Shown: positions 7,472 to 17,533, counted from the stretch's first letter. The stretch is DNA of 64,000 bases from Natronobacterium gregoryi SP2 (GCF_000230715.2 NC_019792.1:1-64000), one strand, 5' to 3'. The notes: generated from the letters alone by a model not told the origin. Program-made: numbers and translations.

Positions 7472-8629
7472 TCAGAACAGGGCGTCTATCTCGCCACCAG
7501 TATCCAGCAACGACGCGAACTCGTCTTGGGAGTTCGCCTGGACCGTCTCGGCGGTCTCCTGGGCCTCGATCGCGACCTCCTGGAGTTGGTCGACGCGTGG
7601 CACGTCGGTCACGCCCGACAGAAGCACGATCGCACCGACCTCGTCGCGGTCCGATAGCGGGTAGTCGCCGCCACGGATCTCCATGCTCCCGGTCTCGTCC
7701 TCGAGCCACTGGCGACCGCGCTCGACCCCTTTACGGTTCAGGTGTTCCGCGGGACCGGTCGCGACCACCAGACCGCGATCCGCACTCGAGACGTCACAGG
7801 GAAGCGTCAGCCGGCCCAGCGTCGCCTTGCGGACGAGACTGGTCATCCGGTTGGTCGCCTCCCCCTCGTCGAACCCCTCTTCGTCGCGGAACGACGAGAG
7901 GAGACCGCCGCTTTCGTCGACCGTCTCGCGTGCGTAGCCGATCGTCGAGACACCGTCCTTTAGGGTGTTGATTATCTCCGAGGAGTCGACGACGCTCTCG
8001 GCGACGTCGTCGTCTTCGTCGACCTCGCCGGCGGCAAAGAGGAGGCCGAACCGCTCGACGATCTCGCGGTTGATCCGATCGTAGCCGTCCTCGACTGATT
8101 CGCCGGCACTGCGCCAGACGTCGTTGTCAAACACCAGCAGGTTGTCGACCTCGTGAACGAACGTCTGGAACGAACGCGCGGCGTTGAGAGTGTAAATGCC
8201 GCCTTCGTCCGTTCCCGGGAGGATACCGAGCCCGTAGACCGGTTCTGTGTAGATCCGTTTGAGGTGTTTCGCGAGGACCGGTGCACCGCCGCTGCCGGTG
8301 CCACCGCCCATGCCAGCGACGATGAGGAACGCGTCGATCTCGTGGACCGGAATCCGGTCGATCGCGCCCTGGATCTCGTCGATGTCCTCTTCGGTCACCG
8401 TCGCGCCGAGCTCGTTGTCGGCACCGACGCCGTGGCCCTTGACGCGTGCCTGTCCGATGAGAACGCGATTCCGCTGTGGGACGTTCTCGAGTCCGTGGAG
8501 GTCCGTCGTCGCGGAGTTGACGGCGATAGCCGTCTCGACGAATCCACCGTCGATCGCTGCGTCGTACGCCAGGAACTCGTCGACGACCTTCCCGCCTGCC
8601 TGTCCAAAGCCGATGAGTGCGAGTTTCAT
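7472..8629 (-). CDS. cetZ: CetZ tubulin/FtsZ-superfamily protein
   Basis: The 385-aa GTPase has the FtsZ/tubulin N-terminal fold. It opens with KLALIGFGQAGGKVVDEF, and the GTP phosphate loop GGGTGSG is at 108-114. LGILPGTDEGG and FDNDVWR lie in the region where CetZ proteins differ from FtsZ. CetZs form cytoskeletal filaments that control cell shape and motility in haloarchaea. Length agrees with the CetZ group, and the C-terminal tail (DEFASLLDTGGEIDALF) is acidic. The start was set at the ATG at 8629 because the family begins directly at MKLALIGFG; the open frame upstream is arginine-rich shadow. Which CetZ paralogue it is cannot be assigned by eye. Confidence 0.9.
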   Translation of the reverse strand: MKLALIGFGQAGGKVVDEFLAYDAAIDGGFVETAIAVNSATTDLHGLENVPQRNRVLIGQARVKGHGVGADNELGATVTEEDIDEIQGAIDRIPVHEIDAFLIVAGMGGGTGSGGAPVLAKHLKRIYTEPVYGLGILPGTDEGGIYTLNAARSFQTFVHEVDNLLVFDNDVWRSAGESVEDGYDRINREIVERFGLLFAAGEVDEDDDVAESVVDSSEIINTLKDGVSTIGYARETVDESGGLLSSFRDEEGFDEGEATNRMTSLVRKATLGRLTLPCDVSSADRGLVVATGPAEHLNRKGVERGRQWLEDETGSMEIRGGDYPLSDRDEVGAIVLLSGVTDVPRVDQLQEVAIEAQETAETVQANSQDEFASLLDTGGEIDALF

Positions 8630-8946
8630 GATTGTCTCTCGTGGTCGCTCGCCACCGAACGCGATCGACCCGACCGGCCGTGATCTCGGACCCGGAGAGC
8701 AGTCGAGGCTCGCGTCCGGAAGTCGTGAGCGGATGCCACGTCTCGAGCGTCGTCGGTACCGGGCATTGTTATGGCCCTCGTATAATTGAAGCAAAGAGAG
8801 TCAGCTCTCAGTGACGTTCTTTCGTTCAGTATAGTCACCGCTTACCGACAGTCGTGATGCCGGACAGTCTCGACGCATCCGATCTCGAGCAGTGGACCGA
8901 CCGATCGCTCCGACCGGCGATGTGAAGTTGTCCCGTCGAGAGTAAG

Positions 8947-8955
8947 TCCTATACT
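8947..8955 (+). promoter_or_regulatory. TATA box supporting the start at 8980
   Basis: TCCTATACT is centred about 28 bases before the ATG at 8980. That is the spacing expected for a leaderless haloarchaeal transcript, and it favours this start over the GTG at 8956. Confidence 0.5.
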
Positions 8956-8979
8956 GTGGGATGGCATATCTCCATCGAC

Positions 8980-10758
8980 ATGGAAGACGTCGCACCGGCG
9001 ACGACGCGTCGAGGACTACTTGCGAGCGTGGGAGCCGTCGGTGCGAGTTCCCTTGCCGGCTGTTCGGAGCGACTCTGGTGGCGAGCGGAGAACGTCGGCC
9101 CCGACCAGATCGAACTCACGATAAAGACGGTGCCGACGGACGACGACATCGCCGCCGCAACCATCATGAGTCGGCTCCGCGAGAATTTCCGGGACGCTGG
9201 CATCGCCGTCACTCACGAACCCGTCCCCGAACCGGGCATCTACCGCGACGTCTTGCTGGAGGGAGACTACGACGTGTTCGTCCTCCGGCATCCAGGACTA
9301 GACGGCTACGATGCTCTCCGTGGGCTGTTGCACTCTGACTTCGTCAACGAGTCCGGCTGGCAGAACCCGTTTCACTTCTCGAATTTGACCGTCGACGACC
9401 TTCTCGAGGAACAGCGGCGGACGACCGGTCACGACCGACGAGAACCTATTGTGGAACTACTCGAGTTTCTCTGCCAAACAGTCCCGTACACGACCGTTGC
9501 CTTTCCCACTAGAATCGGTGGTCGACACGAACGGATCGATGTCGAGCGGCCACCATTCCGTGCGCTCGATTACCTCGATCTCGTGACCCGCGAGTCCGCG
9601 GATGACAGCAGGAACGGGCCGCTCGAGGTCGGCGTCTTCGGTGGGGACCTTGCGGACCGACTCAATCCGCTCGCTGTCGGTCACAGCGGTATCGACGGCT
9701 TGATCGGATTGCTGTACGACCCGCTTGTCCGTCGAGGGACCCGGGACACACTCGAGAGCGGAAACGAATACGGAACTGCAGAGATCCCGTGGCTGGCCGA
9801 GCAGATCGAGTGGAACGACTCCGCCGACCAGCTCCGGGCCGACATCTCGCTCCGCGAGGGACTTGAGTGGCACGACGGCGTCGACCTCGACGCGAACGAC
9901 GTCGTCTTTACGTTCCGGTTGCTTCGAGACACGTCGAGGGGAGAGATCGAGGACGGCCTGCCCGCGCCGCGATACCGAAGCCGCCAGACCGTCGCCGAGA
10001 CTGTCGATGCAGTCGACTCCCGAACCGTTCGGTTCTCGTTCGGGGAGACGGCTCGGGAAGTGGCACGACGAGCCCTCTCGCTGCCCATCCTGCCGGAACA
10101 CGTTTGGGGACCGCGTACCGACGTCGTTGCCAACTATCGAACCGAGGCCCTGGCGACCGACAACGAGGACCCCGTCGGCTCCGGACTCTTCCAACTCGAG
10201 TCGGTGGCGATGGACGAGGTCGTCCTCGAACCGTTCTCCGATCACGTCTTCCGGGAGGAAACGACCGACCGACCCGACGTCATCGAGGCAGCCTCCCAAC
10301 TCCCAGAGATCCGGTTCCAGCTCGCTCCCAACGCGGGTTCGATGATCGAGTCACTGCTCGAGGGTGATATCGACGTCACCGGAGACGGTATCCCGCCCGG
10401 TAACGCGAGTTCGGTAACCGGTCACGAGGACGTGTCGGCGATCACTGCGTCGACGAACTCGTTTTATATGATCGGCTACAATCATCACCACTCCGAACTC
10501 GGGAACCCGCGGTTTCGCCTGCTGCTTTCTCAACTGATAGACCGAAGTCACGTCGTCTCCGAGGTGTTCGACGGGTTCGCCGAGCCAGCAATCTCGCCGG
10601 GCTCGTTGCTCGGCATTGCCGACGGCGAATTCGCGGCCGACGCCGAGATGCCGGTGCTCGAGTTCCCTGGCTCCAACGGCGAAATCGACGACGAACTCGT
10701 TCGCTCTCTGTTCCAGGACGCCGGCTACCGGTACGAGGATGGGGCGCTACTCGGCTGA
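8980..10758 (+). CDS. Tat lipoprotein, peptide-type ABC solute-binding protein
   Basis: A 592-aa member of the SBP_bac_5 (DppA/OppA) family. The N-terminus has a twin-arginine signal followed by a lipobox (TTRRGLLASVG ... SLAGC), so it is exported folded and anchored by a lipid-modified cysteine on the outer face. Family features include a segment of the type LRADISLREGLEWHDGVDLDANDVVFTF around residue 290. GSGLFQLESVAMDEVVLEPF near 405 and a C-terminal lobe with SQLIDRSHVVSEVFDGFAEPA also fit. It would capture an oligopeptide, opine or similar ligand for an ABC importer. No permease or ATPase genes are adjacent, so it is an orphan or serves a distant transporter. Confidence 0.85.
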   Translation: MEDVAPATTRRGLLASVGAVGASSLAGCSERLWWRAENVGPDQIELTIKTVPTDDDIAAATIMSRLRENFRDAGIAVTHEPVPEPGIYRDVLLEGDYDVFVLRHPGLDGYDALRGLLHSDFVNESGWQNPFHFSNLTVDDLLEEQRRTTGHDRREPIVELLEFLCQTVPYTTVAFPTRIGGRHERIDVERPPFRALDYLDLVTRESADDSRNGPLEVGVFGGDLADRLNPLAVGHSGIDGLIGLLYDPLVRRGTRDTLESGNEYGTAEIPWLAEQIEWNDSADQLRADISLREGLEWHDGVDLDANDVVFTFRLLRDTSRGEIEDGLPAPRYRSRQTVAETVDAVDSRTVRFSFGETAREVARRALSLPILPEHVWGPRTDVVANYRTEALATDNEDPVGSGLFQLESVAMDEVVLEPFSDHVFREETTDRPDVIEAASQLPEIRFQLAPNAGSMIESLLEGDIDVTGDGIPPGNASSVTGHEDVSAITASTNSFYMIGYNHHHSELGNPRFRLLLSQLIDRSHVVSEVFDGFAEPAISPGSLLGIADGEFAADAEMPVLEFPGSNGEIDDELVRSLFQDAGYRYEDGALLG

Positions 10759-10877
10759 GCCGCCGGCTCTCGAGCATTTGCCACCCGCCCCGCGCTTGCG
10801 GCAACTCCCTCGCACGGTCGAGGGTCGGACAACCAATTGCTATAATGCTCGTTAGTTCGTAGGCCCAACGACAGGAA

Positions 10878-11753
10878 ATGGCCCTCGTCACGGTCGCCCT
10901 CGAGCTCGTACTCGTGGTCACGACGATGCTCGTGACCGCGTCACTCGTCGTCGTCGGTCCGCGACGGATAGCCACGGCGCTGTCGGAGTTCAGATGGCGG
11001 CTCGAGGTATGCCTGCTTCCGCTTGCAGCTCTCGCCGCCGTCCTGTTCGTCCGGTGGGCGACCGTCGACGTCACCGTTCGTCTCGAGCAACGGGTCATCG
11101 GTTACAACCTCACCCCGCACCTGTTCGAAATAGAGCGGATCGTATTCCCGGAAAACCCCGTTGCCGTTCTGCAGTCGTTCCAGTCGCCAGAACTGACCTC
11201 GTTTTTCGTGTTCGTCTACATCTACGGCTACGCGTTTCTGCTCTTGTTTCCCTTCGTCGCGTACTTCTCGCTGGACCGGATGGAGGAGCTATCGACGCTG
11301 CTGCTCTCGTATACGGCCAACTACGGGATTGGACTGGGCTGTTATATCCTCTTTATGGCGTTCGGTCCTAGCAACCTCGCTCCGGATTTCTTCGAGCGGC
11401 TACTGTACGATGCGTTCCCACAGGCAGCGTTTCTCACGTACCAGGTGAACCAGCCGACGAACGTCTTTCCCTCACTGCACACGTCGCTGTCGGTGACCGT
11501 CTTCCTCCTCGCCTGGCTCACCCGCGACGAGTATCCGGTGTGGGTTCCAATCGCCGGCGTCCTCGCGGGTAGCGTCCTACTCTCGACGATGTATCTGGGA
11601 ATTCATTGGTTCTCCGACGTCGTCGCCGGTACCGTACTCGCAGTCGTCAGCGTCTACATCGGTCGCAACTACACCGTCGCTGGAATCCTCCACGGAGTCC
11701 GAGACTACGTCGATGCCCGGCTCAGCCGCGACGGCCAGCCGGACAGCAAGTGA
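10878..11753 (+). CDS. PAP2-superfamily membrane phosphatase/phosphotransferase
   Basis: The 291-aa protein has about six membrane helices. PAP2 catalytic motifs are visible as FPSLHTSLS near residue 195 and GIHWFSDVVAG near 240. Each supplies a histidine for transfer of a phosphate from a lipid. The version here resembles the inositolphosphotransferase-like PAP2_3 group more than the soluble acid phosphatases. The usual first motif KxxxxxxRP is not obvious. It probably acts on a lipid phosphate or polyprenyl phosphate at the outer membrane face. It stands alone on the plus strand, 60 bases before the photolyase gene. Confidence 0.78.
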   Translation: MALVTVALELVLVVTTMLVTASLVVVGPRRIATALSEFRWRLEVCLLPLAALAAVLFVRWATVDVTVRLEQRVIGYNLTPHLFEIERIVFPENPVAVLQSFQSPELTSFFVFVYIYGYAFLLLFPFVAYFSLDRMEELSTLLLSYTANYGIGLGCYILFMAFGPSNLAPDFFERLLYDAFPQAAFLTYQVNQPTNVFPSLHTSLSVTVFLLAWLTRDEYPVWVPIAGVLAGSVLLSTMYLGIHWFSDVVAGTVLAVVSVYIGRNYTVAGILHGVRDYVDARLSRDGQPDSK

Positions 11754-11813
11754 CAGCGCTGAGAGACGTACCGATAACCGGGTATTTTCGACCCTCGAGC
11801 CAACAGTTTACGT

Positions 11814-13220
11814 ATGCTCCTTCATTGGCATCGCCGAGACCTGCGAACGCGGGACAACCGCAGCCTCGCACGTGCCGCGTCGACCGACGAACCTGTCGTT
11901 TCCCTATTTGTCTTCGATCCGGGCGTCCTCGAGCACGCATCACCCATCCGGGTCGCGTGTCTGCTCGAGGCACTGGACGGGCTCCGGTCGTGGTATCGTG
12001 ACCACGGAAGCGACCTACTGGTCGCACGGGGGGACCCGAGCGACAGTCTGCCTCGCATCGCCGCCGAGTACGACGTCGACACCGTCACTTGGAACGAGAA
12101 TTACAGTGGACTCGCGCGGGAACGCGATCGGGCAGTTACCGCAGCACTCGAGGATGCAAGCGTCAGCCCGGAGACGACACACGATGCGATCCTCCACGAG
12201 CCCGGATCGATCACGCCAAACCAGGGCGAGCACTACTCCGTGTTCTCGTACTTCTGGAAGAAGTGGCGCGATCGAGAGAAAGAGACGCCGTTCGAGGCCC
12301 CGGGTGGGGATGATCTGGCCGCCGTCACCGGCGATGCGCTCCCGTCGCTTTCCGATCTGGGGTTCGACGAACCCGAAGCGACGCCGCCGACGGTCACCCA
12401 GCAGGCGGCACGCGAGCGCGTCGCGTCGTTCTGTTCGGGACCGATCTATCGCTACGACGAGAGGCGGGACTACCCCGCAGCAGGTGCGACGTCGCGGCTC
12501 TCGGTTCACTACAAGTGGGGGACGATCGGCCCACGAGAGGTGTATGCGGCGACCGAACGTGCAGCCGAGCGCGCCGAGACTGACGACGACCGCGACGGCG
12601 TGACCGCCTTCCAGCGGCAACTCGCGTTCCGGGAATTCTACGCTCACGTACTGTCGTTCAATCCGGAGATCGTTACCGAAAACTTCAGTGGGTACGATCA
12701 CGAGATCGAGTGGCGAAACGATCCCGACGAGTTCGACGCCTGGAAAAACGGCGAGACGGGGTACCCGATCGTCGACGCCGGAATGCGCCAGCTCCGAGCG
12801 GAAGGCTGGGTTCACAACCGCGTCCGGATGATCGTCGCTGCGTTCCTGACGAAAGACCTGCTAATCGACTGGCGAAAGGGCTACGACTGGTACCGCCGAC
12901 AACTCGCCGATCACGACACGGCAAACGACGTCGGCGGCTGGCAATGGGCTGCCTCGACGGGCATGGACGCCCAGCCCTACTTCCGAGTGTTCAACCCCAC
13001 GAAACAGTGCCGAGAGTACGACCCAGACGGAGAGTATGTCCGCCGCTACGTGCCCGAACTCGAAGACGCGAGTACCGACGAGATACACGACTGGCCGACG
13101 CTTACAGACGAGCAGCGAGCGGCGGCTGCGGCCGACTATCCGGCCCCGATTGTCGACCACGGCCGGCGCAGAGAGCTGGCGATCGAGACGTTCGAGCGCG
13201 CACGCGGCGACGAGAACTGA
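11814..13220 (+). CDS. phrB: Deoxyribodipyrimidine photolyase
   Basis: A 468-aa class I cyclobutane pyrimidine dimer photolyase/cryptochrome family protein. It opens with LLHWHRRDLRTRDNRSL, the antenna-chromophore domain start. The FAD-binding domain carries FQRQLAFREFYAH near residue 270 and YPIVDAGMRQLRAEGWVHNRVRMIVA at about 315-340. WQWAASTGMDAQPYFRVFNP at about 378-397 follows. Using blue light and FADH-, it splits pyrimidine dimers. Length is standard. The match to DNA photolyase motifs is better than to plant-type cryptochromes, although a signalling role cannot be ruled out. Confidence 0.92.
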   Translation: MLLHWHRRDLRTRDNRSLARAASTDEPVVSLFVFDPGVLEHASPIRVACLLEALDGLRSWYRDHGSDLLVARGDPSDSLPRIAAEYDVDTVTWNENYSGLARERDRAVTAALEDASVSPETTHDAILHEPGSITPNQGEHYSVFSYFWKKWRDREKETPFEAPGGDDLAAVTGDALPSLSDLGFDEPEATPPTVTQQAARERVASFCSGPIYRYDERRDYPAAGATSRLSVHYKWGTIGPREVYAATERAAERAETDDDRDGVTAFQRQLAFREFYAHVLSFNPEIVTENFSGYDHEIEWRNDPDEFDAWKNGETGYPIVDAGMRQLRAEGWVHNRVRMIVAAFLTKDLLIDWRKGYDWYRRQLADHDTANDVGGWQWAASTGMDAQPYFRVFNPTKQCREYDPDGEYVRRYVPELEDASTDEIHDWPTLTDEQRAAAAADYPAPIVDHGRRRELAIETFERARGDEN

Positions 13221-13286
13221 CCGCTGCGTGCCACTTAACGCCGGCGTACCCGCAGATTTATCCTACTATGCTGATAGGATACGTAC

Positions 13287-13748
13287 ATGGAATCGCTCAA
13301 TACTCGCATTCGCTATCTCTGGATCGCCCAGTGGGTGATCCTCGCGGCCGTCTTCGGGATCGCCCTCGCGGCTGTCGATCAGTGGATCGTTCCGGTTCCG
13401 ACGGCGGTGCTCGGGGGGGTAGTCGCGTTTGCGGTTCTCCTAGGGGCCGCCTACGCGATTCGGCTCTATCAGGTCTGGCAGTTCGAACTCCAGTCCGACG
13501 CCCTCTATCTCGAACGGGGGGTCATCACGTTCGTCGAGACTGCCGTCCCGTTCGTCCGCGTCCAGCACGTCGACACGCAGTTCGGCCCGATCGAACGGGC
13601 ACTCGGCCTCTCGAGCGTCGTCGTCTATACGGCCGGATCACGAAACGCGGATGTCAGGATTCCGGGACTGACTCCCGACAGAGCACGCGAGCTTCAAGAT
13701 ACGCTACGCGATCTCGCTGTCGAGAGCGAGACCGAAGACGCAGTCTAG
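13287..13748 (+). CDS. Bacterial PH-domain membrane protein (YdbS-like)
   Basis: The 153-aa protein has two N-terminal membrane segments (residues 10-60) followed by a bPH2/DUF304 domain. The domain includes the motif of the type LYLERGVITFVETAVPFVRVQHVDTQFGPIERALG and ends VRIPGLTPDRARELQDTL. These proteins pair with a larger YdbT-like partner, and that partner begins two bases downstream of this stop. In bacteria such pairs sit in the membrane and have been linked to envelope stress or antimicrobial peptide tolerance; the archaeal role is unknown. Confidence 0.82.
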   Translation: MESLNTRIRYLWIAQWVILAAVFGIALAAVDQWIVPVPTAVLGGVVAFAVLLGAAYAIRLYQVWQFELQSDALYLERGVITFVETAVPFVRVQHVDTQFGPIERALGLSSVVVYTAGSRNADVRIPGLTPDRARELQDTLRDLAVESETEDAV

Positions 13749-13749
13749 T

Positions 13750-15447
13750 ATGAACCGGCTCCACCCACTCAGTGCAGTCACGTACGCCGTTCAGTACGGA
13801 TTTCTCTGGCTCTGGCTACCGGTCTTTCTCGTCCTCGTCCTCTCCGGTGTCTTCGACCCGGTGAGTCCGGCATGGTTCCCCGTCGCCGCACCGATCGGTT
13901 TCCTCTTTGGCACGCTCTACGGCGTCGTCTACTACTACCGGTTTGGCTACGCAGTCACTACCGACACCGTCGACGTCTCCTCCGGCGTCGTCGCACGGCG
14001 CTCTCGAGAGATTCCGTACGGTCGGATCCAGAACGTCGACATCCGACAGAGCGTCTTCCAGCGACTCCTGGAACTTGCGACCGTCTCGATCGAAACGGCA
14101 GGTGGCGGCACCACCGAAGCGACTCTGTACTTCGTCAGCGAAGAAGAAGCGAATCGACTCCAGCGAGAGATTCGCCGTCGCACAGCCGAGGCGAAGGGCC
14201 GACGACGAGAGCGCACACGCCAGCGACGGCAGTCTGCCGATTCCGCGACAGCGTCCGACGAACCGACCGAAGATGCTGCAGTCGACGCTGACGCCGAACG
14301 TGCCGGTGACGACGCCCCCTCCCCGTCAGTGGACGACGAAACCGGCGAACGAGAACCACCGGCGGACCCGGAGCAGACCTTCGAACCAGACTCGCCGACC
14401 TATTCCCGGAAACAGCGCCTGTTCGACCTCGCGCCACGGGAACTGCTCCTGTACTCGTTTACGTCCTTCCGTCCGGCGGCCGTCGCTGCAGTCCTATTCG
14501 TCTTTTTCCTCGCAACGGAGTCGATTCTCGAGTTCTTCGTCGCCGCCTCCCAGCCGTTTGGCGGACCAGCCGATCTCGACACCGGAAACACGGGTAGTTA
14601 CGGGATCTTGACTATCGTCTCGGCGATCATCAGTGTTCTCGTCACCTATCTACTCAGCGTCGCCTACACGTTCGCAACCTACTACGACTTCCAGCTCGGT
14701 CGGGTCGGCGACGACTTCGTCTATGAACGAGGACTTCTCCAGCGATACAGCGGGTCTATTCCGGCCGAGAAAGTCCAGTCGGTGACGGTGACCGACAATC
14801 CCGTCCAGCGGCTGATCGAGTACGCCGGTCTCTGGGTGGAAACCGCTGGCTACGGTCCCGAGAGCAACGGCGGGAGTCAGTCAGCCGTGCCGCTGGCCCA
14901 GCAGGGCCGCGTCTACACGTTCACCGAGAACCTCACCGACGTCGAGACGCCGACGTTCCGTAGCCCGCCACCGGTCGCCCGCCGACGGTACCTGGTTCGC
15001 TACTCGCTCGTCGCAGCTGCCTTTGTCGCGGTCGCCTTCGGCGTGGCCTACACGACACCGCTCGAGAACTGGTACTTCGCCGCCGTCGTCTTCCTGGCGG
15101 TGCCGCTTGCGGCTCACCTTCGGTACGTTCACATCGCCTACTACGTCGGCGAGGACCACATCGTGATCCGAAGCGGTTTCTGGCGGCGGCGAACGACTGT
15201 CGTCCCGTACTACCGTGTCCAGACGGTCTCGGTCCGCCGGTCGATCTTCCAGCGACGACTCGGCATCGCGTCGGTCGTCGTCGATACGGCCAGTTCCCGT
15301 TCGTTCTTCTGGTCGTCGACGACGATCTACGACATCGACCTCGAGGACGCACGCGCCGTCCAACGCACGAGCCGGAAACGGCTGCAGTCCTCACTGCGGG
15401 AACGTGCGGAGGCCGACGACATCGGCATATCGGTCGATTTCACCTGA
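13750..15447 (+). CDS. Bacterial PH-domain membrane protein (YdbT-like)
   Basis: The 565-aa protein carries three bPH2-like repeats, each with the PYGRIQNVDIRQSVFQRLL style motif, near residues 90-120, 330-370 and 480-520. They alternate with paired membrane helices (near 15-60, 245-310 and 415-455). A long acidic linker of about 80 residues (about 140-220, rich in D/E/S/P) separates the first and second repeats; it is larger than in bacterial homologues and typical of haloarchaeal insertions. It follows the YdbS-like gene with one base between stop and start, so they are certainly co-transcribed and probably form one membrane complex. Confidence 0.82.
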   Translation: MNRLHPLSAVTYAVQYGFLWLWLPVFLVLVLSGVFDPVSPAWFPVAAPIGFLFGTLYGVVYYYRFGYAVTTDTVDVSSGVVARRSREIPYGRIQNVDIRQSVFQRLLELATVSIETAGGGTTEATLYFVSEEEANRLQREIRRRTAEAKGRRRERTRQRRQSADSATASDEPTEDAAVDADAERAGDDAPSPSVDDETGEREPPADPEQTFEPDSPTYSRKQRLFDLAPRELLLYSFTSFRPAAVAAVLFVFFLATESILEFFVAASQPFGGPADLDTGNTGSYGILTIVSAIISVLVTYLLSVAYTFATYYDFQLGRVGDDFVYERGLLQRYSGSIPAEKVQSVTVTDNPVQRLIEYAGLWVETAGYGPESNGGSQSAVPLAQQGRVYTFTENLTDVETPTFRSPPPVARRRYLVRYSLVAAAFVAVAFGVAYTTPLENWYFAAVVFLAVPLAAHLRYVHIAYYVGEDHIVIRSGFWRRRTTVVPYYRVQTVSVRRSIFQRRLGIASVVVDTASSRSFFWSSTTIYDIDLEDARAVQRTSRKRLQSSLRERAEADDIGISVDFT

Positions 15448-15526
15448 TCTTTCGGCGCGTTTGAACGCGTGCAGTCCCGTCACCCGTTTCGGTGGATTTT
15501 ACCCCTCTGGCCGTGAGACCCCGCGT

Positions 15527-16936
15527 ATGGGAGACGAATACCGAATCGAAGAGGATAGCCTCGGCGAGATGGAGGTCCCAGCCGACGCCTACTGGGGGGC
15601 CCAGACCCAGCGTGCGATCGGGAACTTCCCCATCTCGGGGATCACGTTCGGGCGACGGTTCGTCCGTGCACTCGGTGTCGTCAAGAAAGCCGCTGCACAG
15701 GCAAACCGCGACCTCGGACTGGTCGAGGACGACGTTGCAGAGGCGATCGTCGAAGCCGCCGACGAAGTCATCGCCGGCGAACACGACGACCAGTTTCCGG
15801 TAGACGTCTTCCAGACCGGTTCCGGAACGTCGTCGAACATGAACGCCAACGAAGTCATCGCCAACCGTGCTGCCGAGATCGTGGGCGCGGAGATCGGTGA
15901 CCGGGTCGTCCACCCCAACGACCACGTCAACTACGGCCAGTCCTCGAACGACGTCGTTCCGACCGCGATGCACGTCGCCTCGCTCGAGGCCCTCGAGAAA
16001 GACGTCATCCCAGCCCTCGACACCCTCCGAGAGTCCCTCGAGCAGAAAGAAGAAGAGTTCGACGACGTCGTCAAAACCGGCCGCACGCACCTCCAGGACG
16101 CGACGCCCGTTACGCTCGGCCAGGAGTTCGGCGGCTACCGTACCCAGATTGCCAAAGGCCTCGACCGAGTCGACAAGGTACGGGATCATCTCGCCGAACT
16201 CGCGCTTGGCGGCACAGCCACGGGGACGGGACTGAACACCCACCCCGAGTTCCCCGGCCGCGCCGCCGAGTACATCACCAAAGAGACCGGCGTCCAGTTC
16301 CGCGAGGCCGACGACCACTTCGAGGCACAGGCCGCCCACGACGCCATGAGCGAAGCCCACGGTGCCCTGCGCGTGGTTGCGGGCTCGCTGAACAAGATCG
16401 CAAACGACCTCCGGCTGCTGGCCTCCGGCCCCCGTAACGGCCTGGGCGAACTCGAACAGCCCGAGAACCAGCCCGGCTCCTCGATCATGCCCGGCAAGAT
16501 CAACCCGGTCGTCGCCGAGGCGGTCAACCAGGTCCACAAGCAGATCGTCGGCAACGACGCCGCCGTCTCCGCCGGCGCTGCCGAGGGCCAGATCGACCTC
16601 AACCTCTACAAGCCCGTCCTCGCGCACAACTTCCTCGAGTCCGCGGAACTGCTCGCCAACTCGAGTCAGGTCTTTGCCGAACGGTTCGTCGACCCGCTCG
16701 AAGCAAATCGTGAACACTGCGAAACGCAGGTCGAACAGTCGATGGCACTCGCCACCTCGCTGAACGTCCACATCGGCTACGACAAAGCCAGCGAGGTCGC
16801 CAAAACCGCACTCAAAGAGGACAAGACCGTTCGAGAGGTCGTCCTCGAGAAGGGCTATCTCGACGAGGCGGAAGCCGACGAGGTGCTCGACCCCGAGAAG
16901 ATGACCGATCGCGGTATCCTCGGTCAGGACGAGTAA
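15527..16936 (+). CDS. fumC: Class II fumarate hydratase
   Basis: The 469-aa enzyme interconverts fumarate and malate in the citric acid cycle. Signatures are TGSGTSSNMNANEV near residues 98-111, HPNDHVNYGQSSNDVVPTAMH near 130-150, GRTHLQDATPVTLGQEFGGY near 185-205, and the superfamily signature GSSIMPGKINPV near 316-327 with its catalytic serine loop. Length matches bacterial and haloarchaeal FumC. The ATG at 15527 was chosen because the conserved beginning (MGDEYRIEEDSLGEMEVPAD) starts there; the frame upstream is shadow of the PH-domain gene. A 525-codon open frame on the opposite strand is a base-composition artefact. Confidence 0.96.
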   Translation: MGDEYRIEEDSLGEMEVPADAYWGAQTQRAIGNFPISGITFGRRFVRALGVVKKAAAQANRDLGLVEDDVAEAIVEAADEVIAGEHDDQFPVDVFQTGSGTSSNMNANEVIANRAAEIVGAEIGDRVVHPNDHVNYGQSSNDVVPTAMHVASLEALEKDVIPALDTLRESLEQKEEEFDDVVKTGRTHLQDATPVTLGQEFGGYRTQIAKGLDRVDKVRDHLAELALGGTATGTGLNTHPEFPGRAAEYITKETGVQFREADDHFEAQAAHDAMSEAHGALRVVAGSLNKIANDLRLLASGPRNGLGELEQPENQPGSSIMPGKINPVVAEAVNQVHKQIVGNDAAVSAGAAEGQIDLNLYKPVLAHNFLESAELLANSSQVFAERFVDPLEANREHCETQVEQSMALATSLNVHIGYDKASEVAKTALKEDKTVREVVLEKGYLDEAEADEVLDPEKMTDRGILGQDE

Positions 16937-17290
16937 CCGCGCCGTTCGCTCCCGAGTTGCTGTTTTTCGATTCGGTTTCGTCCGATCGCCTGCCGCCCCG
17001 TGTCGCCACGTCGTCACTTTTTCCTGGAGTGGCTAAGGCGGACCATGCCTGCACTGGTGTGCCGATCCTGATCGTGTTGGCTAAATCGGCGCACCGACCA
17101 ACGGCTGGAAGGGTACTCACTCCATCGTGACAGAACCCGATGTACTCGAGTTTTAGTAAATGGTTTTTCTTGAACGTCTTCCGTTCACGAGCTTGGAACT
17201 CAAACCGACACATAGGGGCCTACTCACCGTAGAATTCAGCGCAATAAACAAATCCAAGCAGTTTTGATGGATGCTCGCGTCAGACGAACT

Positions 17291-17524
17291 ATGCACACCT
17301 GTCGTAACTGTAATCAGTCCTTCCAGACCGAACTCGCCCTCGAGTTACATCGGGACACCTGCAAGAAGGGACAACTCTTCTGTCAGGTCTGTGGCGACCG
17401 GTTCCGGGAGACAGCGGCAACCCAGGATGGCTGGCACTACGAGTGCCCGAACGAAGACTGCGACGGCGAAGGCCTCCAAGACGCCCTGTATCGGGTCGAA
17501 GACGTACGGACTACGACACACTGA
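17291..17524 (+). CDS. Small zinc-finger protein (HVO_2901-like)
   Basis: The 77-aa protein contains three metal-binding pairs: CRNC followed by HRDTC (a C2H2/C2HC knuckle), CQVCGDRF, and CPNEDCDGEG. The combination is that of a haloarchaeal small zinc-finger family that I associate, from memory, with the label HVO_2901. The ATG at 17291 starts directly before the first knuckle. Alternative starts (TTG 17264, ATG 17267) add 8-9 basic residues. The function is unknown; nucleic-acid or protein binding is the usual guess. A dispersed repeat begins about ten bases after its stop. Confidence 0.7.
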   Translation: MHTCRNCNQSFQTELALELHRDTCKKGQLFCQVCGDRFRETAATQDGWHYECPNEDCDGEGLQDALYRVEDVRTTTH

Positions 17525-17533
17525 GGCAAAACG

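Noticed and set aside
15440-17017. A 525-codon open frame opposite fumC
   Set aside because: The fumarase on the plus strand is unmistakable. The antisense frame is a by-product of GC-rich third codon positions and its translation has no recognisable motif.
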